NCBI GenBank assembly: GCA_023432885.1
Contig: JAEZEU010000607.1
Location: 1-5,282, forward strand
From: Pseudomonadota bacterium
GTDB lineage: Bacteria; Pseudomonadota; Alphaproteobacteria; Rhizobiales; Xanthobacteraceae
Length of the DNA: 5,282 nucleotides
Reading direction: 5' to 3'
Positions 1-5,148 of the stretch are shown piece by piece. Position 1 is the stretch's first letter; each line of letters starts with the position of its first letter. The notes beneath the pieces were generated by a model. That model had not been told where the DNA came from. It did no database searches and saw only the letters and a program-made list of their open reading frames with translations. The position numbers and the translations under genes are program-made.

Positions 1-747
1 TTCCTGATCGTGATCGCGTTCCGGCATCCGGTCTCGACCGCGCTCACCATCTCGGCGAGCCTGGCGCAGATCGGCGAGTTCTCGTTCATCCTTGCCGAGA
101 TCGGGGTCGTTACCGGCCTGCTTCCGAAAGAGGGCCGCGCCCTGATCCTGGCCGGCGCAATCTTTTCGATCATGCTCAATCCGCTGTTGTTCGCCGCCGC
201 GGACTGGTTGGCCAAGCCGCAGGAGCAGCAACGCGCGTCTTCCGCGCCGGCGAATGCACCGAAGCCGATCGCGGCAACCGGCCTGACCGATCATACTATC
301 CTGGTCGGATACGGCCGTGTTGGCGCACTCGTCGGGACGACGCTCAAACAACGGCAACTTCCATTCCTGGCCATCGAGGCTGCGGACGGCTTGCTGGCAA
401 AGCTGAAGGAAAACAGCATCGAGACCATCACGGGCAATGCGGCAAAACCGGATGTGTTGAAGGCCGCCAATCTGTCGGCGGCTCGATGCCTGGTCGTCGC
501 CATTCCGGAAGCCTTCGAAGCCGGACAAATCGTGCAGCAGGCGCGCACCGTCAATCCCGAAATCCGGATCGTGGCGCGGGCGCATTCGGATGCCGAAGTC
601 GACCACTTGAAGCGGTTGGGGGCGGATGTCGTGATTATGGGCGAGCGTGAAATTGCGCGCAGCATGATCGAGGAATTGGACAGGAGATATCCGGTCGCCG
701 CCGACGAGCCCCAGCGCGCGGCGGTAGCTGCCGCTGCGCAAGCTTGA
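1..747 (+). CDS. ybaL: YbaL/Kef-type cation:proton antiporter, C-terminal part (5' end outside window)
   Basis: This is a monovalent cation:proton antiporter of the CPA2 (Kef/YbaL) family in the inner membrane. The reading frame is open from base 1, so the gene starts upstream; the GTG at base 10 is an internal codon. The visible 248 residues begin with the last membrane-spanning part: an ASLAQIGEFSFIL segment at about 19-31, typical of the CPA2 core, and a hydrophobic helix at about 47-69. A polar Ala/Pro/Gln linker (72-95) leads to an RCK/TrkA-N domain with the dinucleotide-binding GYGRVG at 103-108 and an acidic residue (Glu126) closing the second strand. GNAAKP (145-150), ARAHSD (192-197) and GEREIAR (214-220) closely match my memory of E. 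coli YbaL, which favours ybaL over kefB/kefC. A short Ala-rich tail ends the protein. The transported ion (K+ or Na+) is not evident. The family call is firm and the symbol less so. Confidence 0.88.
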   Translation, partial: FLIVIAFRHPVSTALTISASLAQIGEFSFILAEIGVVTGLLPKEGRALILAGAIFSIMLNPLLFAAADWLAKPQEQQRASSAPANAPKPIAATGLTDHTILVGYGRVGALVGTTLKQRQLPFLAIEAADGLLAKLKENSIETITGNAAKPDVLKAANLSAARCLVVAIPEAFEAGQIVQQARTVNPEIRIVARAHSDAEVDHLKRLGADVVIMGEREIARSMIEELDRRYPVAADEPQRAAVAAAAQA

Positions 748-756
748 GGTGATCAC

Positions 757-780
757 GCCGGTGGACGCGTGCACCGGTTT
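757..780 (+). terminator. Possible weak intrinsic terminator after the antiporter gene
   Basis: CCGGTG (758-763) and CACCGG (772-777) form a 6-bp stem with an 8-nt loop, followed by only three T residues. It begins 10 nt after the antiporter stop codon, where a terminator would be expected. The short T tract makes it weak. An overlapping alternative pairing of ACCGG (773-777) with CCGGT (791-795) is also possible, so the fold is uncertain. Confidence 0.3.
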
Positions 781-927
781 CCGCGGCCTTCCGGTTGCAG
801 CGAGAAGCGGACGCGGAAAGCGGCGTTCGTGACGGGGTAGCTTGCGAGCGGCTGTGTCGATATGTCATCGCGAAAAGGACGCATCTAACTGGTCTGATCA
901 CCGGAGCGGCACGATTGGTGAAAAGAG

Positions 928-1125
928 ATGGGTGACGAGAGCATCGTCGAGACGATCAAGGAAGAGATTGCCGAGACGGCAAAGGCGATGGTCGCAGAGA
1001 TAAAGTCGCTCGCGGCGGAGGTGACTAACGCCGTCGAGAGCACGGCTACGCTTTGCGACGAGCAAGCTGCTCCGTCCAGGGACGACAGCGCTTCATCGGC
1101 ATCATCCAGCAAGAGCGAGGACTAA
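928..1125 (+). CDS. Small acidic helical protein, function unknown
   Basis: I do not recognise this 65-residue protein. The first 45 or so residues are rich in Glu, Lys, Ala and Val with regularly spaced hydrophobic positions (IVETIKEEIAETAKAMVAEI), suggesting a long amphipathic helix or coiled coil. The last 20 residues are Ser/Asp/Glu-rich and probably disordered. There is one Cys (residue 43), no signal peptide and no membrane segment. Coding support comes from third positions that are mostly G or C, as in the neighbouring genes. The start is the weak point: AAAGAG abuts the ATG directly, and the best purine-rich match (GGTG) lies about 7 nt upstream. It lies 180 bp after the antiporter stop, so it probably has its own promoter, but no convincing one is visible. 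It converges with dadA across a long palindrome. An opposite-strand frame here (885-1112) looks less gene-like. Confidence 0.5.
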   Translation: MGDESIVETIKEEIAETAKAMVAEIKSLAAEVTNAVESTATLCDEQAAPSRDDSASSASSSKSED

Positions 1126-1257
1126 TTTAGCGCTACGGCCTGATGAGATTGGGTTCTAGCTGGAGCGGCATTGGAAGTTCACCTCTCCCTCCGTGAGAGG
1201 TGAACCGAGTCTGTCGGACTCCCAATTCAATCAGATGCTGCCATCGTGCGCTAAATT
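1124..1257. repeat. 134-bp imperfect palindrome between convergent genes (MITE/REP-like)
   Basis: The ends are a perfect 10-bp inverted repeat, AATTTAGCGC (1124-1133) and GCGCTAAATT (1248-1257). The centre of this pair (1190.5) nearly coincides with the centre of an internal perfect 11-bp stem (1191), so the whole segment folds as one long interrupted hairpin. Between them the arms also correspond, with small gaps: CTGATGAGATTGGG on the left matches CTGATTGAATTGGG on the complement of the right arm. The element runs from the stop codon of the small upstream gene to the stop codon of dadA, overlapping each by one or two bases. There is no ORF for a transposase, so it would be non-autonomous. 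A dispersed copy elsewhere in the genome is likely but cannot be shown from one window. Confidence 0.7.
1177..1205. terminator. Strong hairpin, probable bidirectional terminator or RNA stabiliser
   Basis: GTTCACCTCTC (1177-1187) pairs perfectly with GAGAGGTGAAC (1195-1205) around the 7-nt loop CCTCCGT, giving an 11-bp stem. It is the apex of the larger palindrome and lies 52 bp after the small gene and 51 bp after dadA on the opposite strand, well placed to end or protect both messages. Neither side has a run of T residues, so a classical Rho-independent mechanism is not supported. Blocking 3' exonuclease or Rho-assisted ending is possible. Confidence 0.5.
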
Positions 1258-2522
1258 CAGCCGAAACGGTGCTCGTAGCGGCTCATCGCAAGTTCGCTCG
1301 TATCGATCTCGGGCTTGCGGCCGGACAGCATATCGGCGAGCACGCGCCCCGAACCGCAGGCCATGGTCCAGCCCAGCGTGCCGTGACCAGTGTTGAGGTG
1401 CAGGTTGGAATAGCGGGTGGCGCCTATGAGCGGCGGGCCGTCCGGCGTCATCGGGCGCAGGCCGCACCAGAACTTGACGTCCGAAAGATCGCCGCCGCGC
1501 GGGAACAAGTCGGTCAGCGAGTAGTCGAGCGTGGCTCGGCGCGCGGGATGCAGCGTATTGGAATAGCCCGATACTTCGGCGGTGCCGCCGACGCGGATGC
1601 GATCGCCCAGCCGCGTGATCGCGACCTTGTAGCTCTCGTCCATCACGGTGGAAACCGGGGCGCCGGCTTCGTCGCGAACCGGCACGGTGATCGAATAGCC
1701 CTTCACCGCATAGACGGGAATGGCAATGCCTATGTTGCGCAGCAACTGCTGCGACCAGCTGCCGAGCGCGACCACGTAAGCATCGGCCTGCAAGATGCCG
1801 TCGCTGGTGACGATGCCGGCGATGCGTCCACCTTCGGCAATGAGGTGATCTATGCTGACGTTGAACTTGAACTCTACGCCGAGGCTTGCCGCCTGCTCCG
1901 CCAGCGCCGATGTGAACATGTGGCAATCGCCGGTCTCGTCCTGCGGCAGACGGAGGCCGCCGGCGATCTTGTCCTTCACCTGCGCCAGCGCCGGCTCGGC
2001 CTTGATGCAGCCATCGCGGTCGAGCAGTTCATACGGCACGCCATACTGCTTGAGCACGGCGATGTCGTCGCCGGCACCGTCGAGCTGCGCCTGCTTGCGG
2101 AACAGCTGCAGCGTGCCCTGACTGCGCTCGTCGTAGCGGATGCCGATCTCGGCGCGTAAGCTTCGCAGGCAGTCGCGGCTGTATTCGGCGAGCGGGATCA
2201 TCCGGCTCTTGTTGACCGCGTAACGCGCGGCGGTGCAGTTGCGCAGCATCTTGGCGAGGAACGACCACATCGCGGGATCCGCGTTCGGGCGGATCACCAG
2301 CGGGCCGTGCTTCATCAGCAGCCACTTGATCGACTTGAGCGGCACGCCGGGGCCTGCCCAGGGCGAAGCATAGCCCGGCGAGACTTCGCCGGCATTGGCG
2401 AAGCTCGTCTCCAGGGCAGGCGCGGCCTGACGATCGACCACCGTCACGTCATGGCCGGCGCGTGCCAGATAATAAGCGGACGTGACGCCGATGACGCCGC
2501 TGCCGAGGATGAGGACTTTCAC
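1257..2522 (-). CDS. dadA: D-amino acid dehydrogenase (DadA-type FAD oxidoreductase)
   Basis: It oxidises D-amino acids (classically D-alanine) to 2-oxoacid and ammonium, passing electrons from FAD to the respiratory chain at the inner face of the cytoplasmic membrane. The 421-residue product is close to the family's usual length. The N-terminus is a Rossmann FAD site with GSGVIG at 8-12 of strand one (first Gly at 7) and an acidic Asp30 in VVD. Next is the ASPWAGPG region (52-59), a DAO-family middle part with VALGSWS (251-257), then GLRPMTPDGPPLIG (354-367) and NTGHGTLGWTMACGSG (377-392). The last block is highly characteristic of DadA. The start is GTG at 2522, supported by GGGAG 7 nt upstream; an overlapping ATG (2524-2522) is followed at once by TGA out of frame. 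It follows the aminotransferase by 28 bp on the same strand, so the two are probably co-transcribed. Whether D-alanine is the true substrate is inferred, and no alanine racemase gene is in view. Confidence 0.93.
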   Translation of the reverse strand: MKVLILGSGVIGVTSAYYLARAGHDVTVVDRQAAPALETSFANAGEVSPGYASPWAGPGVPLKSIKWLLMKHGPLVIRPNADPAMWSFLAKMLRNCTAARYAVNKSRMIPLAEYSRDCLRSLRAEIGIRYDERSQGTLQLFRKQAQLDGAGDDIAVLKQYGVPYELLDRDGCIKAEPALAQVKDKIAGGLRLPQDETGDCHMFTSALAEQAASLGVEFKFNVSIDHLIAEGGRIAGIVTSDGILQADAYVVALGSWSQQLLRNIGIAIPVYAVKGYSITVPVRDEAGAPVSTVMDESYKVAITRLGDRIRVGGTAEVSGYSNTLHPARRATLDYSLTDLFPRGGDLSDVKFWCGLRPMTPDGPPLIGATRYSNLHLNTGHGTLGWTMACGSGRVLADMLSGRKPEIDTSELAMSRYEHRFG

Positions 2523-2529
2523 ATCGTCG

Positions 2530-2534
2530 CTCCC
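2530..2534 (-). promoter_or_regulatory. Ribosome binding site of dadA
   Basis: GGGAG on the minus strand lies 7 nt before the GTG at 2522. It decides the start, because no in-frame ATG is nearby and the overlapping ATG opens a frame closed immediately by TGA. Confidence 0.75.
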
Positions 2535-2550
2535 GCGAGCGGCATCCTTG

Positions 2551-3879
2551 TCAGGCCACGCGTTTGATGGCGTCGGACAGGATCGACATCATCTCGTCGA
2601 TATGGCTGCGCTCGACAATCAAGGGCGGCGACATCGCAAACGCATCACCGCTGCTGCGCATGTAGAGCCCGCGGTTGAAGCAGTCGACCATCACCTCGTA
2701 GCCGCGCGCGCCGGGCGCGTCCTTGCGCGGCGCGAGCTCGACGGCGCCCATCAGGCCGACATTGCGGATATCGATCACGTTCGGCAGGCCCTTCAGCGCA
2801 TGCAGCGCATCGCGCCAGTAGTCGGCGAATTTGGCGCCGCGCGTCAAAAGCCCCTCGTCCTTGTAGATGTCGAGCGTGGCAAGGCCCGCCGCGCATGCCA
2901 CCGGATGAGCCGAATAGGTGTAGCCGTGGAACAGCTCGATCTGGCTCTCGGGACCGGTCATCAGGCCGTCATGCACCTTGCGGCTGGCGAACAGCGCACC
3001 ACAGGGAATCGTGCCATTGGTGATGCCTTTGGCGGTCGTCATCATGTCCGGCGTGACGCCGAAGAAATCGGCGGCGAACGGCGTTCCGAGGCGGCCGAAG
3101 CCGGTGATGACCTCGTCGAAGATCAAGAGAATGCCGTGCTTGTCGCAGAGCTGGCGCAGCCTCTGCAGATAGCCCTGCGGCGGCGGCAGCACCGCGGTCG
3201 AGCCCGGCACCGGTTCGACGATCACGGCTGCGATCGTATCGGCGCCGTGCAGCGCCACCAGTCGCTCGACGTCGTCGGCAAGCTCGGCGCCGTGCTTCGG
3301 CAGGTCCCTGGAGAAGGCGTTGCGCTCGAGATCGTAGGTGTGGCGGATGTGGTCGACGCCGGGCAGATGGGTGGCAAAGGCGCGGCGGTTGGCAACCATG
3401 CCGCCGACCGACATGCCGCCGAAACCGACGCCGTGATAGCCGCGCTCCCTGCCGATCAGGCGCGTGCGGGTCGGCTGGCCCGTCGCGCGATGATAGGCGA
3501 GCGCAATCTTCAAGGCGGTGTCGACCGACTCCGAGCCGGAATTGGTGAAGAAGATGCGATCGAGCCCCTTCGGCGCGATCTCGGCAAGACGCCGCGCGAA
3601 ATCGAAGGCGATGGGATGGCCCATCTGGAACGACGGTGCGAAATCGAGATTCATCAGCTGCCGCTCGACGGCGGCTGCGATCTGCTTGCGGCCGTGGCCG
3701 GCATTGACGCACCACAGCCCCGCCGAGCCGTCGATCACCTTGCGGCCGTCGACGCTGGTGTAATACATGCCCTCGGCGGAGGCGAACAGCCGCGGCGTTT
3801 CCTTGAACTGCCGGTTCGCCGTGAACGGCATCCAGAAGGCCTGAAGGTCAAGGGTGTTGGGAATCTGGTGAACCGTCAC
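2551..3879 (-). CDS. Class III PLP aminotransferase, omega-amino acid (beta-alanine):pyruvate type
   Basis: It transfers the terminal amino group of an amine or omega-amino acid to a 2-oxoacid, normally pyruvate, in the cytoplasm. The 442 residues match the family length. Visible marks in order: WMPFTANRQF (16-25), typical of beta-alanine:pyruvate aminotransferases; GLWCVNAGHGR (54-64) at the substrate pocket; NSGSES (113-118), the PLP-phosphate loop; GYHG (147-150), whose Tyr stacks on PLP; FDEVITGFGR (254-263) with Asp255 for the pyridine nitrogen; TTAKGITNG (281-289) with Lys284 as the Schiff-base lysine; and GYTYSAHP (319-326). Arg408 in YMRSSGD corresponds in position to the movable carboxylate-binding Arg of omega-transaminases (inferred alignment). 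The start is GTG at 3879 with AAGGAAGGAG 7 nt upstream. It is the first gene of an operon with dadA and divergent from an XRE-cupin regulator. Possible substrates include beta-alanine, diamines, taurine or arylamines; sequence alone cannot choose. Confidence 0.92.
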   Translation of the reverse strand: MTVHQIPNTLDLQAFWMPFTANRQFKETPRLFASAEGMYYTSVDGRKVIDGSAGLWCVNAGHGRKQIAAAVERQLMNLDFAPSFQMGHPIAFDFARRLAEIAPKGLDRIFFTNSGSESVDTALKIALAYHRATGQPTRTRLIGRERGYHGVGFGGMSVGGMVANRRAFATHLPGVDHIRHTYDLERNAFSRDLPKHGAELADDVERLVALHGADTIAAVIVEPVPGSTAVLPPPQGYLQRLRQLCDKHGILLIFDEVITGFGRLGTPFAADFFGVTPDMMTTAKGITNGTIPCGALFASRKVHDGLMTGPESQIELFHGYTYSAHPVACAAGLATLDIYKDEGLLTRGAKFADYWRDALHALKGLPNVIDIRNVGLMGAVELAPRKDAPGARGYEVMVDCFNRGLYMRSSGDAFAMSPPLIVERSHIDEMMSILSDAIKRVA

Positions 3880-3886
3880 GGCGCGA

Positions 3887-3896
3887 CTCCTTCCTT
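3887..3896 (-). promoter_or_regulatory. Strong ribosome binding site of the aminotransferase
   Basis: AAGGAAGGAG on the minus strand is a near-ideal Shine-Dalgarno sequence with 7 nt to the GTG at 3879. It fixes this GTG as the start; the upstream ATG within the 3896-3908 palindrome is out of frame. Confidence 0.85.
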
Positions 3897-3908
3897 ATGG
3901 AATCCATA
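3896..3908. promoter_or_regulatory. 13-bp palindrome upstream of the aminotransferase, possible operator
   Basis: TATGGA-A-TCCATA is a perfect inverted repeat with 6-bp arms around one central base. It touches the Shine-Dalgarno sequence of the aminotransferase, so a protein bound here could block transcription start or elongation, and the folded RNA could affect ribosome access. It does not resemble the 16-bp palindrome near the regulator, so if it is an operator it may serve a different protein. It could also be chance. Confidence 0.3.
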
Positions 3909-3972
3909 TACGGGTTAGCCGTCCCACGGGCGAGAACACGCAACAAGTCCTTTTCTGCTCTGGCTTAAGGCA

Positions 3973-4002
3973 TTGATTTTACTTAATCGATTAGGTCATA
4001 TT
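3973..4002 (+). promoter_or_regulatory. Candidate sigma-70 promoter of the XRE-cupin regulator
   Basis: TTGATT (3973-3978) matches TTGACA at 4 of 6 positions, and CATATT (3997-4002) matches TATAAT at 4 of 6, with an 18-bp spacer. The segment is clearly AT-richer than its surroundings. A transcript starting near 4009 would give a leader of about 30 nt before the ATG at 4039. The assignment rests on position and moderate matches only. Confidence 0.4.
3981..3996. promoter_or_regulatory. 16-bp palindrome, probable operator of the XRE-cupin regulator
   Basis: ACTTAATCGATTAGGT is symmetric about 3988/3989, with 7 of 8 base pairs matching and a perfect 10-bp core TAATCGATTA. It fills the spacer of the candidate regulator promoter, the classical site for autorepression by a dimeric HTH protein. 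A partial similar motif, CTTAAG (3964-3969), lies 18 bp upstream of the matching CTTAA and might be a second half-site. The link to this regulator is inferred from position. Confidence 0.5.
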
Positions 4003-4038
4003 TGCTCGATCCGCAACACCAGCAACACGAGAAACCCG

Positions 4039-4587
4039 ATGAGCGACGATATCGGCGCACGCCTCCGCTTCGTCCGCAGCCGCCACAAGCTGTCGCAGCG
4101 GGAGCTCGCCAAGCGCTCCGGCGTCACGAATTCGACGATCTCGCTGATCGAATCGAGCCAGATGAATCCGTCGGTCGGCGCGCTCAAGCGCATCCTTGAC
4201 GGCATCCCGATGGGCCTGGCGGAATTCTTCGCCATCGAGCCTGAGCGGCCGCGCAAGGCGTTCTACCGCGCCGACGAGCTGACCGAGATCGGCAAGAAGC
4301 CGATCTCCTATTTGCAGGTCGGCGACAATCTGTTCGGCCGCGCGCTGCAGATCCTGCATGAGCGTTACGGCCCCGGCGGAGATACCGGCCGCGTGCCGCT
4401 GGTGCATGACGGCGAGGAAGGCGGCGTCGTGATCTCCGGCCGGCTGGAGGTGACGGTCGACGGCGAGCGGCGCATCCTCGGCCCCGGCGACGCCTATTAT
4501 TTCGAAAGCCGCCGGCCGCATCGCTTCCGCTGCATCGGCAACAAGCCATGCGAGGTGATCAGCGCCTGCACGCCGCCGACGTTCTAG
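4039..4587 (+). CDS. XRE-family HTH regulator with C-terminal cupin domain (PuuR/SutR-like)
   Basis: This is a cytoplasmic DNA-binding regulator with a ligand-sensing domain. The 182 residues have the usual XRE-cupin length. The HTH lies at about 6-60, with LRFVRSRHKLSQRELAKRSG followed by a recognition-helix region VTNSTISLIESSQMNPSVGALKRIL. The cupin spans about 105-178: His123, Glu127 and Gly134 in HDGEEGGVVISG form motif 1, and GDAYYFESRRPHRF (150-163) with His161 forms motif 2. The first His of the canonical HxH is Leu121, as is common in this subfamily, so metal binding is uncertain. The ATG at 4039 is chosen because it gives the standard N-terminus; an in-frame TTG at 3973 would place coding sequence over the promoter and palindrome. 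The ribosome site is weak (CGAGAAA). It is divergent from the aminotransferase-dadA operon and probably controls it and itself, with an amine or amino acid as ligand (inference). Confidence 0.92.
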   Translation: MSDDIGARLRFVRSRHKLSQRELAKRSGVTNSTISLIESSQMNPSVGALKRILDGIPMGLAEFFAIEPERPRKAFYRADELTEIGKKPISYLQVGDNLFGRALQILHERYGPGGDTGRVPLVHDGEEGGVVISGRLEVTVDGERRILGPGDAYYFESRRPHRFRCIGNKPCEVISACTPPTF

Positions 4588-4597
4588 AACTCATCCT

Positions 4598-4635
4598 TCC
4601 CGTCATGGGTGGGGCCCGGCCGTCCACGTATTCCT
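4598..4635. repeat. Degenerate copy of a rhizobial REP-like repeat
   Basis: The segment CGTCATGG...GGCCCGGCC.TCCACGT resembles, from memory, a repeat common between genes in Bradyrhizobium and relatives (CGTCATGGCCGGG, a short loop, CCCGGCCATCCACGT). Here the left arm is damaged, so the normal GCCGGG/CCCGGC hairpin is largely lost, although GGGCCC remains. It lies 11 bp after the regulator's stop and may have been a terminator-like hairpin. The call depends on recognition, not on a second copy in this window. Confidence 0.4.
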
Positions 4636-4662
4636 AGAATCCAAGTAACCAGCTTATTCATC

Positions 4663-4666
4663 GGAG
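4663..4666 (+). promoter_or_regulatory. Ribosome binding site of the DUF1330 gene
   Basis: GGAG lies 5 nt before the ATG at 4672. It selects this start over an in-frame GTG at 4609, which would add 21 residues encoded by the degenerate repeat. Confidence 0.65.
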
Positions 4667-4671
4667 CAAGC

Positions 4672-4962
4672 ATGAGCGTCTACATCATCGCCCAACTGAA
4701 ATTCACCCGGCGCGAGCGCTACGACCGCTACCAACAGCGCTTCATGGGCGTTTTCAAGAATTTCAGGGGCAAGCTGCTCGTCGCCGACGAGCACCCGGTC
4801 GTCACCGAAGGCGACTGGCCGCGCGACAAGGTCGTGATCATGGAATTTCCCGATGCCGAGGCGGCAAGGGAATTCCAGGAGTCGCCGGAGTACCAAGAGA
4901 TTGCGGTCGATCGGAAGGCGGGCGCCGATGCGGTGGTGCTGACGGTAAGAGGATTGAAGTAA
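4672..4962 (+). CDS. DUF1330 family protein (small ferredoxin-like alpha+beta barrel)
   Basis: This 96-residue cytoplasmic protein has full DUF1330 family length. It starts MSVYIIAQLKF, a first beta strand typical of the family, followed by a basic and aromatic helix (RRERYDRYQQRF, 13-24). The diagnostic block is EGDWPRDKVVIMEFPDAEAA (46-65) plus the SPEYQ motif (71-75), and the last strand is ADAVVLTV (85-92). The family adopts a dimeric alpha/beta-barrel fold like EthD-type and monooxygenase-like proteins; no general enzymatic role is established. It lies 84 bp after the regulator on the same strand, with a degenerate repeat in the gap, so co-transcription is possible but unproven. It converges with the enoyl-CoA hydratase gene across a second palindromic element. 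Confidence 0.88.
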   Translation: MSVYIIAQLKFTRRERYDRYQQRFMGVFKNFRGKLLVADEHPVVTEGDWPRDKVVIMEFPDAEAAREFQESPEYQEIAVDRKAGADAVVLTVRGLK

Positions 4963-4986
4963 TGGCGACTACTGACCCAACCTCCG

Positions 4987-5118
4987 CTGTCGTCCCTGCG
5001 AACGCAGGGATCCATCACCACCAGGATCAAGTTGTTAAAGTGAATTGGAGCCACTTCCCTCGTAGCAACTCAATCCTGTAGTTATTGGTCCCGGCTCGCG
5101 CTTCGGCCGCGACGACAG
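4987..5118. repeat. 132-bp imperfect palindrome between convergent genes (REP/MITE-like)
   Basis: The ends carry an 8-bp inverted repeat, CTGTCGTC (4987-4994) and GACGACAG (5111-5118). Inside, CAGGAT (5022-5027) pairs with ATCCTG (5073-5078), and the flanking stretches also correspond: left GGGATCCATCACCACCAGGAT against complement of right GGGACCAATAACTACAGGAT, with one-base gaps. Each arm has its own hairpin: an 8-bp stem at 4993-5010, and GTCCCGG (5088-5094) with CCGCGAC (5107-5113), 6 of 7 pairs. The sequence TCGTCCCTGCGAACGCAGGG is familiar to me as a dispersed Bradyrhizobium repeat (memory, unverified). It carries no transposase and fills most of the gap between the DUF1330 gene and the convergent enoyl-CoA hydratase gene. 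Confidence 0.65.
4993..5010. terminator. Hairpin at the left end of the repeat, possible terminator
   Basis: TCCCTGCG-AA-CGCAGGGA is a perfect 8-bp stem with a 2-nt spacer at the turn; in RNA one or two inner pairs would open to make the loop. It lies 30 bp after the DUF1330 stop codon. There is no T tract, so it may protect the 3' end or work with Rho instead of acting as a classical terminator. Confidence 0.4.
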
Positions 5119-5148
5119 AGAATTTGCTGATGCAGTTTTCAACTTGAC

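Noticed and set aside
885..1112. A minus-strand 75-codon frame opposite the small acidic protein
   Set aside because: Its Ser/Ala-rich product looks like an antisense shadow, and the + strand frame has better third-position bias.
1200..2159. A 319-codon open frame on the + strand opposite dadA
   Set aside because: It starts inside the hairpin of the palindrome, has no recognisable motif, and is explained by the codon bias of dadA on the other strand.
2482..3918. A 478-codon open frame on the + strand opposite the aminotransferase
   Set aside because: It is longer than the real gene, but its product is Arg/His/Ala/Asp-rich with no recognisable domain. It is the mirror of a high-GC gene whose catalytic motifs are all intact on the minus strand.
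3973..4038. N-terminal extension of the XRE-cupin regulator from a TTG at 3973
   Set aside because: It would place 22 extra residues over the candidate promoter and palindrome, has no ribosome site, and the ATG at 4039 gives the normal family N-terminus.
4962..5081. A 39-residue frame starting at an ATG that overlaps the DUF1330 stop (TAATG)
   Set aside because: The translational-coupling geometry is tempting, but almost the whole frame is the palindromic repeat read as codons, and it has no domain or coding signal of its own.
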